Assembly: GCA_033296885.1 (NCBI GenBank)
Contig: MU864028.1
Span: 1 to 64,000 of the forward strand
DNA from: Triangularia verruculosa
Taxonomy: Eukaryota; Ascomycota; Sordariomycetes; Sordariales; Podosporaceae
Reading direction: 5' to 3'
DNA length: 64,000 nt
Shown: positions 31,893 through 42,920 of the stretch, in pieces
How positions within the stretch are numbered: position 1 is the stretch's first letter
How the letters are laid out: each line of letters starts with the position of its first letter
Position numbers and translations under genes: made by a program
The notes under the pieces: model-generated
Told to the model about the DNA's origin: nothing
The model's input: the letters and a program-made list of their open reading frames with translations, nothing else
Databases searched by the model: none

Positions 31893-33442
31893 ATGGAGGT
31901 AGATAGCGACGCCGATTCCCGATTTCTGGAGGGAACACGTCATTTCCTCTCCTGGTTCCAATCCCTGCCGGGAGCAACCTTCCACCAGGACATTGCGATT
32001 GAGGATTTGAGGGGTCGAAATGCAGGACGGGGCATTGGTGCGTTTTCCTGGCCCCTTGAGCGCAATATTGCCTGTTTCGCTGACAACACACTCAAATAGT
32101 CGCCCAAGCCGACATTGCGGCCGACACGGTTCTCTTCACCATTCCGCGCAGCAGCATTCTTTGTGCGACTACTTCCCCCTTGAAAGACAAAATCCCTGAC
32201 ATCTTTGACCTCGACAATGACGACGGAGATGAGTCTGATGACGAGGGCGATGGCAGTAGTCAGAACTCGTGGACGCTGCTCATTCTCATTCTCATTTACG
32301 AGTACCTTCAAGGGTCTTCCTCTCAGTGGAAGCCCTATCTCGACGTCCTCCCTTCCACCTTCAACACACCCATGTTCTGGACATCCTCTCAGCTCTCCTT
32401 TCTCCAGGCTTCTGCTGTCACGTCCAAGATCGGTCAGGCCGAGGCCGATAAGATGATCGCATCCAGGATCCTCCCTGTCATCCGTTCCCACCCTCAGACC
32501 TTTTTCCCTTCGTCGGCCACGCCCCTTTCCGATGACCAGCTCATGCAATTAGCGCACCGCATGGGCTCTACCATCATGTCGTACGCCTTTGACCTGGAGC
32601 AGGATATGGAGATTCCCGAACAGTTGGAGAATGACGACGAGTGGGAGGAAGACCGTGAAGGGAAGACCATGTTGGGAATGGTTCCCATGGCAGACATTTT
32701 GAATGCCGACGCCGAGTTCAACGCACACATCAACCACGCCGAGAACGCCCTGACGGCCGTTTCGCTCCGCCCCATCAAGAAAGGAGAAGAGATCCTCAAC
32801 TTTTATGGTCCATTATCCAGTGCCGAGCTCCTTCGACGGTATGGTTATGTCACGGAAAAGCATGCCCGGTGGGATGTGGTTGAGCTTCCCTGGGGCCTGG
32901 TTTCGTCTGTGCTGCAGTCAAGGCTCCAAGTTCAACCCGAGGTGTGGGAGAAGGTCTCCGCGTTGGTGCAGCAGAACGATGAGTATGAGGAGGCGTTTGT
33001 TTTGGAACGTCAAAGTGTGGATCCTTCATCCACAGGATTACTAGAGGAGCCAGCCGCCTTCACCTCCCTGCCAGACGAGCTAGGCGAGCAGTTCAAACTT
33101 TGTCTGAAAGCCTGTAAGAAGGTAACCGAGAGCAAAAATGATGGTGCTGTCCGCGCCTTGAACGATAAGGACTGGAGGAAACGGTTATACTTGGAAACCA
33201 TCATCGAGGTCGTGATGCAGAGAGAAAAGGAATACGGCACGACCCTCGAAGAGGACGACCAGCTTCTCCGTTCTAGCTTCTCGGACGAAAGAGAAAAGAT
33301 GGCCGTATGGGTGCGCCGTGGAGAGAAGCAAATCCTCAGAGAAGCGCAAGCGTGGATAAAGACGCAGTTGGAGGAACTGAGAAACAAGCCAGTGCAGCAG
33401 CCAGAAGAGGAAGGGAGGGCGGCGAAGAGAAGGAGGATATAA
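31893..33442 (+). CDS. SET-domain lysine methyltransferase, Rkm4/SETD6-like
   Basis: Two exons (31893-32037 and 32100-33442) are joined by a 62 bp GTGCGT...TAG intron, giving about 495 residues. The SET start is visible as GRGIVAQADIAADTVLFTIP. An acidic insert (LDNDDGDESDDEGDG) follows, then LIYEYLQGSSSQWKPYLDVLP, the typical SETD6/Rkm group block. The catalytic core has GMVPMADILNADAEFNAHIN and the SET end GEEILNFYGPLSSAELLRRYGY. The C-terminal half matches the Rubisco-LSMT substrate-binding domain in size. Yeast Rkm4 methylates a ribosomal protein. The C-terminal end is basic (EEGRAAKRRRI), a possible nuclear signal. Confidence 0.88.
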
Positions 33443-33566
33443 CTCAATAATAATAAATTAGTAAGATCATGCTGCCTGGCAAGCTAAGTAGAAGAGAGTG
33501 CCGAAAGAAAATGGACCAACGCAGTAACTCTGGACTCCAGCCATAGCACCCGCCATTTGCGTCCTG

Positions 33567-35297
33567 CTATTCCCCATCCTTCTTCCTCCGTCGTACCAAA
33601 CCAGTGTCAAGGACATTGACCTGCTTCGGGCCACTTCCATTCGACACGGTGCCTTGTCCTTGCTCGGTTTCTTGCGAGGATCCTTTCCTGCGCACCAAGC
33701 CAGTCAGGTTGGTAATGGCCTGGGAGCCATTGCTCATGGTGCCAAAGAGGTTTGACTGTGCTCTTGCCTTGCCGAGAACCGACGCTCCCCATCCCTCAGC
33801 GCCAACACCAGCCTGGCTGACCCAACGCCGAGAACTTCCTGTCGCTTTATCCAGCGTCGAAAAGTCCAGGTGCAACAGCAGCTCAATATCTCTCTTGTAT
33901 TCGGATTCGCTAACCACCTTGTCGCCACGGCCCGCTGGAGGCCAATAGTAGTATTTTGTTGACGTCGGCCGGTCGAGCAGGTAATTCCGTAGCTGACGCT
34001 TGACCTTGGGCGGACGGGATATGATGGGTCCCGTCAACCTCTTCTTCTTTTTCTTCTCTTTTCTCTTGGGGCGGTTCGATTGCGGTGGTGTCGGTGCGGC
34101 GTGTTCGAGATGCTGTTTCAGCGGGCTGCCCTTGCTGGAGTGAGGGGTCTGGGCCAGGATATCGACGCGTCGACGGGGAGGGGTAGACGGTGGGTGTTGC
34201 GACGAGAATGGCGTATCAGCCGACGAAGCAGGCGTGATGGCCTTCGGTGGGACGGTATCGTCTGGCTTCCTCGAGTCAAACACTAACCAGATGAAGCCTG
34301 TAAGCCGTCCACTTGAGCACTCCTGGCGGAAAGACATCATTTCCCAAAACTGGTCTAGATTCTTGACGCTCGCCCACTTCCACACGCCCTGTTTCCGCTT
34401 GGACACCTCTTCATCAAGTTCGTCGCGGAATCGAGACTTGGGATCGTCCGGGTAGCGTGGAATCAGACAGCGTGGAGGCACCCAATCGAACTCATCGACA
34501 TAGTGCGATGTCTTATCCAGTGCGTGGCCAATGACCCAGTTGCTTGTGCTCGCAGCTGTGCGAGGAACGAACGCTCTCGTGTCGGCTTCCTCCAGGCCCG
34601 GTACGAGGAGGTACCCTTTCGGGGTTCCCCACGCCTCCCTTCTTAGCCCCTCCATCAGAGGATTGAGCACTCTGCACCACCACTTCACCAAGCCTCGGTC
34701 GTCTAGAATATGCTTGCCGTCATTTTGCACGCTGCCCGGGAACAAGTATTGGGACTGGGCGCGGGCAAAGAGGTTTACAATGGTCTGTGTATTCGTGCGT
34801 CGTCGGTGTTCGATCAGGTAGGCGAGGAACGTGGTCGTGACTTCACGGATAGGAGAAGGCGTGCCCTTGGGGAGCTTCAGCAAATGCAGGTATCCTGTCG
34901 AATCCGCCTTGCCAACAAAGAGCGTGGTCGAGTAGGCCGTGGTAAAGATGAAGATCTCGACGGCAAAGACAAGTACTTGAGCCCTCGGTTCGGCGGCTTT
35001 GGCCTCATGGGCCCCCGGGGAGGCGCGCTTCAGCGAAGGAGGCGCATCGTGGTCTCGGTCGATGGAAATAGCCAAAAAGTGACTTTCGCCAAATGTTTTA
35101 TCTGGTCGTTCATCTGGTGGGGCCGAGCAAAGAGCTTCCGTCTTGGTTGGGGGCGTCGAGAGGTGGTAGACGGCGAACTTGTAGCCCTGGGGTAACACAG
35201 CGGCGAGACGGTCGCGAAGGGTGTCGGAGCTGGCTGGAGTTGGGGTGGCGCTCTTAAAGGCACGCTTCAGAGAAGAGGATGTTGGCAAAGAAGACAT
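33567..35297 (-). CDS. rtt109: Histone H3-K56 acetyltransferase Rtt109
   Basis: Single exon from MSSLPTSSSLKRAF, about 576 residues; a longer in-frame ATG at 35468 lacks similarity to the family. The N-terminal domain has LAAVLPQGYKFAVYHLSTPP and PRAQVLVFAVEIFIFTT. The core block is DDRGLVKWWCRVLNPLMEG and further on SNWVIGHALDKTSHYV and WASVKNLDQFWEMMSFRQEC, all typical of fungal Rtt109. The C-terminal part carries a Lys-rich linker (KRKEKKKKKRL) and the conserved RQLRNYLLDRPTSTKYYYWP. Rtt109 acetylates new histone H3 with chaperones Vps75 and Asf1 in DNA replication and repair. It shares a promoter region of about 440 bp with mL57. Confidence 0.93.
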   Translation of the reverse strand: MSSLPTSSSLKRAFKSATPTPASSDTLRDRLAAVLPQGYKFAVYHLSTPPTKTEALCSAPPDERPDKTFGESHFLAISIDRDHDAPPSLKRASPGAHEAKAAEPRAQVLVFAVEIFIFTTAYSTTLFVGKADSTGYLHLLKLPKGTPSPIREVTTTFLAYLIEHRRRTNTQTIVNLFARAQSQYLFPGSVQNDGKHILDDRGLVKWWCRVLNPLMEGLRREAWGTPKGYLLVPGLEEADTRAFVPRTAASTSNWVIGHALDKTSHYVDEFDWVPPRCLIPRYPDDPKSRFRDELDEEVSKRKQGVWKWASVKNLDQFWEMMSFRQECSSGRLTGFIWLVFDSRKPDDTVPPKAITPASSADTPFSSQHPPSTPPRRRVDILAQTPHSSKGSPLKQHLEHAAPTPPQSNRPKRKEKKKKKRLTGPIISRPPKVKRQLRNYLLDRPTSTKYYYWPPAGRGDKVVSESEYKRDIELLLHLDFSTLDKATGSSRRWVSQAGVGAEGWGASVLGKARAQSNLFGTMSNGSQAITNLTGLVRRKGSSQETEQGQGTVSNGSGPKQVNVLDTGLVRRRKKDGE

Positions 35298-35735
35298 GGC
35301 GGCAATGGATGCCCTGGGAGACAACGAGACCCGAATTAGTTTCCAGGTTCCATACACCCAAGTGCCGTGGCAGATTGGACGGAGCCCCTGGGGGAGAGGG
35401 AGCTGGAAACGGAGCCAGTTGCTGAGCCTGGTCGCGTGAACGCCTTGGCGCGACCTAGCATTGACCAATGGGACGCGCTCGTTTCTTCCCGCATTTCAGG
35501 GGTGTAGTAGTTGCGGGGCAGTAAATAGTGGGGTCATCGGGCTGAGCCGGCGCCGAAGTTCAACCGCTTGGCAGTCAAGCCGGGCTCCGTTCCAGTTGGA
35601 CTTGGCAATCCGAGGCGGCGGAAAAAAATTACAGCGCGATAGTTGGAGTTGAAGGTGCAGTCGCATGCGCCTGGAGCTGGCCATTGTATCTTGACGAATC
35701 CGTCCCGTACTGCACGCCCAACACAAATCGACACC
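35298..35735. promoter_or_regulatory. Bidirectional promoter between rtt109 and the mL57 gene
   Basis: The start codons of the minus-strand rtt109 and the plus-strand mitochondrial ribosomal gene are about 440 bp apart, so one region must serve both. I see no clear consensus element apart from GC-rich patches. Confidence 0.5.
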
Positions 35736-36702
35736 ATGGCACTCAACCCTGCACGGTCAGCTCTCTCGGCCGCCTCCAAGGCTGTGGCAAGATGCGCCCG
35801 CCCCTCACCACAATCAGTTGGAGGCAGGATTGGCCTATGTGCCCGTCAGATGTCGACAGAAACGACAACGACCACGACGACAAGCGATAGCGCCCCAGAC
35901 AGCTCGCAGTCGTCCCAGTCCCCCATCTCGTCCGAACGCCGCCCACGATGGTCCTACACTCCAGAACGAATGAAGGGCCCTGGTTTCTCTATCAACATCG
36001 TCAAGAACCCCGCGCGCAAGATATGGCATGTCAATGAGGACCCAGAGAAGGTTGATGCCGTCTACAAACGGCTTTTGGGGAAGAACGGCGACAGGATGCT
36101 GCCAGACGAGATCAAGTGGCTGGCCGTGACACACAAGAGTTTCGACCAAGGAAGGAGAGGTTTCAACACGAGACTGGCGTATTATGGTGCGCTTGCTTAC
36201 ATCTGCCCCATGGCCGGTCCTTTGAACGGAAACTGACTTTTGTCTGATCCTTAGGCCGTCAAATTCTCGCCCTCGAAACCACACGAAGTATTCTTGTGAA
36301 CCCGCTCCCTGAGGAGGGTGAGAACCAAGTTAGCTTCTCTGACGAACACGACCGCGAGCCATTCGAGCATCCCGCCCTTGCCAACGTCGACAAGCTGTAT
36401 GCCAGACAACCTCGTGATGTCGTCAGCAAAGAAAAGATCGCCAATCTAGCCGTCGAAGTCGGTCTGGCAGAAATCACACGGTGGAAACCCAGAATGGTAT
36501 GGCTCTATACTATGGATTCGTAAGGGTTCAGAAGAAGCTAACCGATGGCCTTGGCCTGCAGCCTGAAAACCTCGAACTGTCAGGTATCGTTCCGGTCCTC
36601 AACACTTCCGTCTTGGCCATTGTGGGCGCTCTCTCTCTTCAACATGGCGCCGAAGTGGCGCATCGCGTTGTCCGCGAGAGGATACTCAAGAGACTGGTGT
36701 AG
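35736..36702 (+). CDS. Mitochondrial large-subunit ribosomal protein mL57 (Mrpl15-like, RNase III fold)
   Basis: Three exons (35736-36186, 36255-36496, 36562-36702) with introns of 68 and 65 bp give about 277 residues. The N-terminus is a basic, hydroxylated presequence (ARSALSAASKAVARCARPS) typical of mitochondrial import. The core has PDEIKWLAVTHKSFDQGRRG and LAYYGRQILALETTRSIL, the RNase III-like helices with the active-site acids missing. The family is a ribosomal protein, not a nuclease. VVGALSLQHGAEVAHRVV-type sequence ends the protein. The second intron (GTATGG...CAG) is needed to join KPRM to PENLELSGIVPVLN. Confidence 0.88.
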
Positions 36703-36845
36703 AGAGAACCGCCGGTGCGGAAGATAGCATCGTGTACAGTGTTGTATTATATTTGACAAGGCGGGCGGGCAATATAGAGCTGGCTGGCCAAGGTTTATTT
36801 TCGGCAGCCTCCCATCAACACCAAACAAGAAAAGGAGCAGTTTCA

Positions 36846-37905
36846 CTATCCATCCAGGAATTGGATCTCGGCCACCTTCATGGCCTTTTTCCCTACCTGC
36901 ATCCAGCCGTCTCCGTCTACAAACTGTCTCCCCCTGCTCATGAAAAAACGGCGAAAATAATCAGCGTCCACGCTCACTTCCTGCAAAACGCATCTACCGC
37001 CCCTCCACTCCGCGGGCGGCATGCGGTCTGCAGACAAAAACAGGACAAACTCTTCCAAATCAGCGAAAACGGTACGAGCAAACGCTTTGAGTGTGGCTGC
37101 TCCCACTGGGTGCGCCCAGGGGGCAATGCTCATGGCCAATCTCTTCAGACCTTTTGTTTGGGTCGTTGGATGCCTCGGGGATGCCAAATCCATCTTGCGG
37201 AACCAATCCAACAACTTCGTCAAACGGGTGTAGTGAAGATCACCCAGCAAAGCCACCGTGTCGTGCTCGAGGCTAAGGTAAAGCGCACGAGAGGGCAGCA
37301 GATCGCCAGGCCGCTCCGAATTTGTCTCTACATCAAGAGGGTGGCGGTGAGCACTGGGCGCGTAGAGTGGAAGGGTGACATTGTAGTGCCTCAACGCGGC
37401 GTGTCGGGCTTCTACGCAGACCGAGAGGGCGGCCGGGTTGGACGAATGGGACTGCCACTTGGGTTGTTCCAGATGAATATCATCGGCGTAGTGCGTGCGA
37501 CGAGTATGGAGGACGATGGTTTGAGGGAGGAAAGAGAAATGCCTTTCTGATAGATTAGCCGGCGATACGAATGGTAGTGAGTGAGACTGAAATGCCTAAC
37601 CAAATCCTCAGACGGAGTTCAGCAGGAAGTAGTGAGAACAGGGGAAACTGAGGTATCCCGGGCAGCGCTGATCCGGCCATCGGCTGGCAAGCACCGGATG
37701 CCGATCCGGTCCCCGGAATGGTGCCGGTAGTGGAGCCCGGAGGAGAATGTAGCTCCGGCACCGTTACTCTGACCAACGACGGTGAACCGCCATCGACGGA
37801 TGAAAGCTTGGCCCCTTCTTCTGGCTTTTGGCTGCATGTATTGTCTGGATGGATTCGAAGTTGGGAAATTTGCGACACGATGTCGGTCGAAGGCAAGGTA
37901 GCCAT
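36846..37905 (-). CDS. 2EXR-domain protein
   Basis: Exon 1 (37905-37601) and exon 2 (37542-36846) are joined by a 58 bp GTTAGG...AAG intron, giving about 333 residues. After a Ser/Pro/Gly-rich N-terminus comes FPLFSLLPAELRLRIW, the first 2EXR motif. The second part has PAALSVCVEARHAALRHYNVTLP, the usual PALLxVCRESRxEALRxY block, and SLEHDTVALLGDLHY. The rest (TLKAFARTVFADLEEFVLFLS) is as in other 2EXR family members. The family is fungal and large; functions are mostly unknown. Confidence 0.85.
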
Positions 37906-38585
37906 TGTAGTGCCAAGCTTCTTTTCACTTGCCTCTCGAAGCTCTAGATAGCTTTTATCAGGGAAGCACCGTCTATTAATGCAGCGGCAATATGGCAGCC
38001 ATCACGTGCGTCCTTGCTTTGGCATAGACCGCATCTTCACGCCTTAACCCCCATTTGGGATGCCTGTGCGATCATCGTGGGGTCCAATTTGGGAGAATCT
38101 GTCAGTCTCGTGAACACGGAGTTGTAACCGATGAAGGAGAAATGTCAGCAATTGGGCTGAGGGTGGGGGCAAGCCAGGTGGCCCCTCACTGCCCCTTAAT
38201 AATCCTGACCAGTCGTTTGAGCGGTGCTCGGTGTGGTTTGACGTCAGCACGCCCTTTGGCCCTGTCCGCATTTTCGGTCTATTCCCAACACCCCGCTTTC
38301 AGGATTTTGCATGATTCCTCAAATGTTCACTCAGAAGCCGTTCATTTGTGGGAGCTAAAAAGACTGCGAGGCCTGGGATTACAACCGATATCTCGGACGT
38401 CTCTCCAAGACAATGATGACCTAAATACTCATGGTCTATCGCAATAATTGGGCAACTGAGACTATCAAAACACGGAATTCCAGCCATAGGTGCTGATTTT
38501 TTTTGAAAAGGCAAGATTCAACATGACGACAGAGGCTGATAATTCCAAGAACGCACACAGTGGAAAGTATAAGTAGGTAACCGCC
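37906..38585. other. Intergenic, nothing recognised
   Basis: Between two minus-strand genes. No gene supported. Confidence 0.4.
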
Positions 38586-40374
38586 TCATTTCCTCTTCAC
38601 CGTCATCCGCATACCGTCCACTGGCTTAGCAGTTACCTGTTGGGTCTAGTAAAATCAGATTGTTAGCAACTTATCTCGATGATGCAGACACTAATCGACT
38701 CACATTGTACATCTCATTCCCTTTCAACCGATATTTGCCTGTGGGTTCCGCGACAAAAGAACCCTTTTCATCCCTTTCCAGCTCCCCAAGCCCAACCTTT
38801 GTGAAGTCGTACGCTCTAGCCACGAACGCAATGATGACTCTGGCTTCGATGGTGGCAAGGTCCTGGCCAATGCAGTTTCTGGGACCACGCTCGAACGGCC
38901 TCCAAGCGCTTGCCGGAAATCTTCTGCCTTCTTCGATGCTACTATCCCCGTCGTTGCTTGAGCTCATGATTCCGCTCTTGTCGCCCAACCACCGCTCAGG
39001 CATGAATTCGTCTGCCGTGTCGCCAAACACCTGGCGATCTCTCTGTATTATAGTTGCACAGTTGTAAAGAATCATGCCGTCCACGCACAGCTCCTGTCCT
39101 TCAGGAGTACGCACGACGAGATTGCTCCCGGGCGGTGCCATTCTAGCCGTGCCTGCTGGTGGGCAAAGACGCAGGGTTTCTTTGATCACGGCCGTGGTGT
39201 AAGTCATGTTGTTGAGCAATTCGTCCCCTCCCGGGCCCAGTAGCTTTTGTTTTAGCAGGCCAAAGTTCCCTGCTGATTCAGGGCCGAAGAGCGTATCCAG
39301 TTCAGAAACCAGCGCCTTGTGTGCTTTCGGGTGTCGATGAAGAAAATAAAAGGCCCATGCAAGAAGAATAGAGGTCGTGTCATGGCCCGCAAACAGGAAA
39401 GTCTTGACTTGGTCGATTGTCTGTGCCAACAGCTGGTCGTCGAGTCGATCATGCCCCTGCAGTGACAGGCTTAGCACGCTGCGCTTCTCTTGAGGCTGCT
39501 CCTCGCTATGCTTTTGGCGAATCATCTGCTCCAGGAGGGAGTCAACTTTCTTGCCAAGGGTATATCGCCTGAACGTCAGCTTTGGGTGGCACCACCAAGG
39601 CAGCACATTGCTTCTTCCCTGAAACGTATGAACTAGTTGGTCATACACCCTGATAAACTCGCCCTGCCTCGAGGACTCCGGAACTTGAGCGTCGAAATCA
39701 ATTCCCATTGTCACTGCTCCGATGATGTCAAATGTCAAACTGATGATGAGATCGGTCAGCGGGAACGAATTGCCACTCTCGGACAGTCCATTCAGCCTTT
39801 TGAGGAAGATCTCGGTCTTGTCGATGATACAAGGGAGCAAGGTCATCAGATGCTTTGGTGCAAAGCCGGGGTTGTATTGCTTTCTCAACACCTTCCAATC
39901 CTCTCGCTGCTTGGTGAGGATGGAATGAGGACCAATTAGGTTGACAAGCTCGCCTATCGTGGGGGATTTGGGGGCGCTCCAAGGATACTGCTTCGTTGCC
40001 CGCGACAGTTGCTCTGCAACTTCATGGGAGCCGATAAGGACCATGGCATAGCTGGCTGGGCGAGCATCGACAAATAGAACGGAAGGGTTTCCAGCTGCTC
40101 TGACCATATCCCCGAGGACCCAGTCTGTTTACGAGGGTGAGATTTCAGTATCCGTGAAGCCAAACATGGGGAAAGGCAACCACTGACCGATATGGAGGTC
40201 AGGTTGACCGCCATTTTTGACCGTGTACTCATGGACCGTTTTCATGTGCCCCCAAATAAAAGAGGGCTTGAGCTGTGGAAAGTGTGCGTACTGCTTGAAC
40301 CTGCGGTGCCAAGCCGCAGCCAGCAAGTAGACCAGGATCGGGAGCAGGGCCCAAAGCACAAGATGGCCAGCCAT
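38586..40374 (-). CDS. Cytochrome P450
   Basis: Three exons (40374-40188, 40124-38704, 38645-38586) with introns of 63 and 58 bp give about 555 residues. The small last exon (TQQVTAKPVDGMRMTVKRK) completes the usual fungal P450 C-terminus that the long frame alone lacks. An N-terminal membrane anchor is clear (MAGHLVLWALLPILVYLLAA). The I-helix has AGHDTTS at about 308-314, the K-helix ETLR at about 378-381, and the heme-binding loop FERGPRNCIG with the Cys at about 480. It looks like an ER-bound monooxygenase of the CYP52/CYP5xx type. Substrate unknown. It is transcribed in the same direction as the thioesterase-like gene upstream of it. Confidence 0.92.
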
Positions 40375-40969
40375 CTTCGTTGGTCCTACTGATTGCGCAA
40401 ATGGGAGGTATGGTGATAGAGGCTGGAGTTTGCGCTGTACTGTACCGACGATGCAGTCAACGCTTGGATGTCTGGCGGTTGAAGAAGTCGAGACGTCAGG
40501 ATTTAAAGGAGAGCAACCTAGCGTGGTTTTCTAGGTGGGGTTCCCCTGTTGCAGAAAACCAATCTACACGCCTGTAAAAGTTGCTGGAGACAATGCAGAA
40601 CAAGGATCAGACGAACTCCTGCCCGAATACCCAAGTTCTTCGGGTTCGGTCTGATCGCTTCGGCAAGACGGCGATGTCTTGCTAGCGCTTGGCAAGACCA
40701 GCCGATCGTCCACAACGTTCCGAATAAAATGCGATTGTGTCGAATTTCAGATATGATGTAATGGTCCCCTATCAATACCAACACTCAATCGAATATCATA
40801 TCGACGCTGGCTGGTTTGCTACGAGGGTACCAAAGAAGGGGTGGCCCTACCCGCGTAGCTTCCGGCTAAAGCCACCCTATGCCATGTCCAATGTAACGTG
40901 TTGATCCAGTCGGCAATGTACAGAACTTTCCATCTCCCCACCAAATGTATGCTTCCACCATAATCGGCC
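40375..40969. other. Intergenic, nothing recognised
   Basis: Spacer between two minus-strand genes. No gene supported. Confidence 0.4.
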
Positions 40970-41997
40970 TCATATCTTCCCATTCTCCCGCCCTCCCGTG
41001 TTTCTTTCACTTCCCAAGATCAAATTGACCTGGTTGCTAACCCCGACCAGCTCTCCCCTCGCGTCCACAATCACCACTTCCAAGTCCAGCCTTCCGTTTC
41101 TGATCTCCTTACTCTGCATCCTCAACCTGAGCCACTCGACCCCTTTCTTCTCAGGCAGCGCCCGCTTCAGCTCCAGACTCATCACAACGGTAGGATACCA
41201 GAACATCTCATTCGCCTTGAATGGCTTGTCTGTCTTGCTGTCCGGTGGGGGCCGAAACGCTTCGACGACATAGGGGAAAGCATCGCTAACGAGGCCCAGT
41301 GAGGAATTCGTGAACCCCTCTGACGGAATCTTGAACCTCATCCATAGATCAATCACACTTGGGTGTTCCTGTCCCCGCTTCGGAAAGTAAAAGTGACAGT
41401 TGTCCAAGACTCGTGCATACATGCCGAAAGCTCCAGACGAACCAAGATTAAGCTCTCGCCAGTGACCGTCCTGCTTATCTGCCTTCAAAAGGGAAAAGTC
41501 TGGAGTGGGCGTCTTGGACGGAAACGACCACATGGTGGGCAGTGTCAACCCCTGCGCCCTAGAGAGATCCGTCATGGTCAGGTAGGCTGTGATCTCGGCC
41601 CGGGAGGTGCCTTGGGTGACCCAGGGCGCCTGGTCCAACAGTCCTCGTTGGTAGAGCGTGAGGTGCAGCATCGAAAATTGTCTTCCCGGCTTAACATCTG
41701 ATATGACAATGATAGCAGGGCCGACTTCGGTTCGATTGAGAAATTGGAAATGGGACGTCATGGCATCTTTCTGATTTTTCGATGCCATATGTAGCCGGGC
41801 GGCCTCCAAAAGGCAAGAAGCAGAGTACCCGCCATTGGGAACTGTAGAAGGTCAGCCACACTATCCGCGCCGGTAACGGGGAAGGAGTAAAGGCTACCGG
41901 TTCCTATGCAGTAGGAGTCCAGGAGGTTTGTCTTGTAAACGTGGGAGTCCAGCTTCTCCACCTTGATGGCCTGGGAGAACGGAATGAGGGAAGACAT
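40970..41997 (-). CDS. Acyl-CoA thioesterase-like (TesB-type double hotdog) protein
   Basis: Exon 1 (41997-41898) and exon 2 (41841-40970) are joined by a 56 bp GTAGCC...CAG intron that makes CIGTVPNGGYSASCLLEAAR, the usual start of the fungal thioesterase-like family. Total about 323 residues. Other blocks are HFQFLNRTEVGPAIIVISDV, GRQFSMLHLTLYQ and the C-terminal LDLEVVIVDARGELVGVSNQ. TesB-type hotdog enzymes cleave acyl-CoA. In fungi such genes often sit near oxidative enzymes. This one lies upstream of the P450 gene on the same strand, about 595 bp away. Confidence 0.85.
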
Positions 41998-42336
41998 GAT
42001 GCAGCAGTTTGGCCTGATACTCTACGGAATAGAGTTTCTACCAAATCAGTAAGGTAAGCAGTGTGAGACGATAAACATATCCAGGGTTATGCACCTTTCC
42101 ATGTGGTTGAATAATCAAGAAGTAGACCCACACTTGACCTCGGCTGCCGTAGAAAGAAATCCGAAGTCCGTTCCATCACAAAATCCAGGTAGTAAGCAAA
42201 GGACTACCATGTGGTAGAAACACAAAGTCTACTTATTTACAGCCGATGCAAAAAAAATTGGACTGTTAAGCTAGATGATGGGGGAATAGTCTAGTTACCA
42301 GGTAATTGTGTGTGGTGTCAGGCAATGCAAAAAGGT
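41998..42336. other. Intergenic, nothing recognised
   Basis: No gene seen between the thioesterase-like gene and the tRNA. Confidence 0.4.
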
Positions 42337-42425
42337 TGGACAATATGGGAATTGAACCCATGACCTTTCACAGGACGCATATTCAAGGATGCGAAGCGAA
42401 AATCATACCCCTAGACCAATTGCCC
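42337..42425 (-). tRNA. tRNA with short intron, probably tRNA-Ala(CGC)
   Basis: Minus-strand cloverleaf of 72 nt plus intron. The acceptor stem is GGGCAAT/ATTGTCC with a G-U pair at position 3-70. The D arm is GTCTAGGGGTATGAT, the anticodon stem TTCGC/GTGAA and the T arm ATGGGTTCAATTCCCAT; the discriminator is A. The anticodon loop reads TTCGCA then a break, then T. A 17 bp intron after position 37 fits, giving anticodon CGC (alanine). G3-U70 and A73 are alanine identity features, while the D-arm and general body look like fungal proline tRNA. Confidence 0.75.
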
Positions 42426-42920
42426 TATCAATTGATGCTATGATTGTCGAACCCTTGACCTATGATGATCAGTTTTGGCCTTGTTCCGTCGGCCAGATTT
42501 TAACCTCGGCTTTTTTGGGAAGTGGGGGTGCCGGCCTTCACTCGAGTCCTTAACATCCCTGGACACCCCATCTTCACATGTCAATTTCGACGTCGTCCAC
42601 GCCTCAAAGTCTTGGAATTCCCAACAATTCGACTGCCCGTTGCATTTCGAGCGTTTTCACCATCTCGATTTTCCATTGACGACATTCCTGGCTCGCAGGA
42701 TGCGGCCGCGACCCCTGTACAGCAAGCTGGTCGAGTTCTCACCACCCCACCCCAGGTGTTCGCAGATGTGGATTGCCAGCATACTTGTTGAGGAAGAAGA
42801 CGCAGGGTATTCCGTAGATTGCTTTTTATTGACAATAGATATCGAGCCTTCATCCAACGATGCTGTTCTTTTGCCTACTTCAAAGCTATTGTTGGTAGTA
42901 TCCGATCCTATCTCCACGTC
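42426..42920. other. Intergenic, nothing recognised
   Basis: Between the tRNA and the DUF829 gene. An open plus-strand frame (42475-42939) shows no family motif and I do not call it. Confidence 0.4.
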
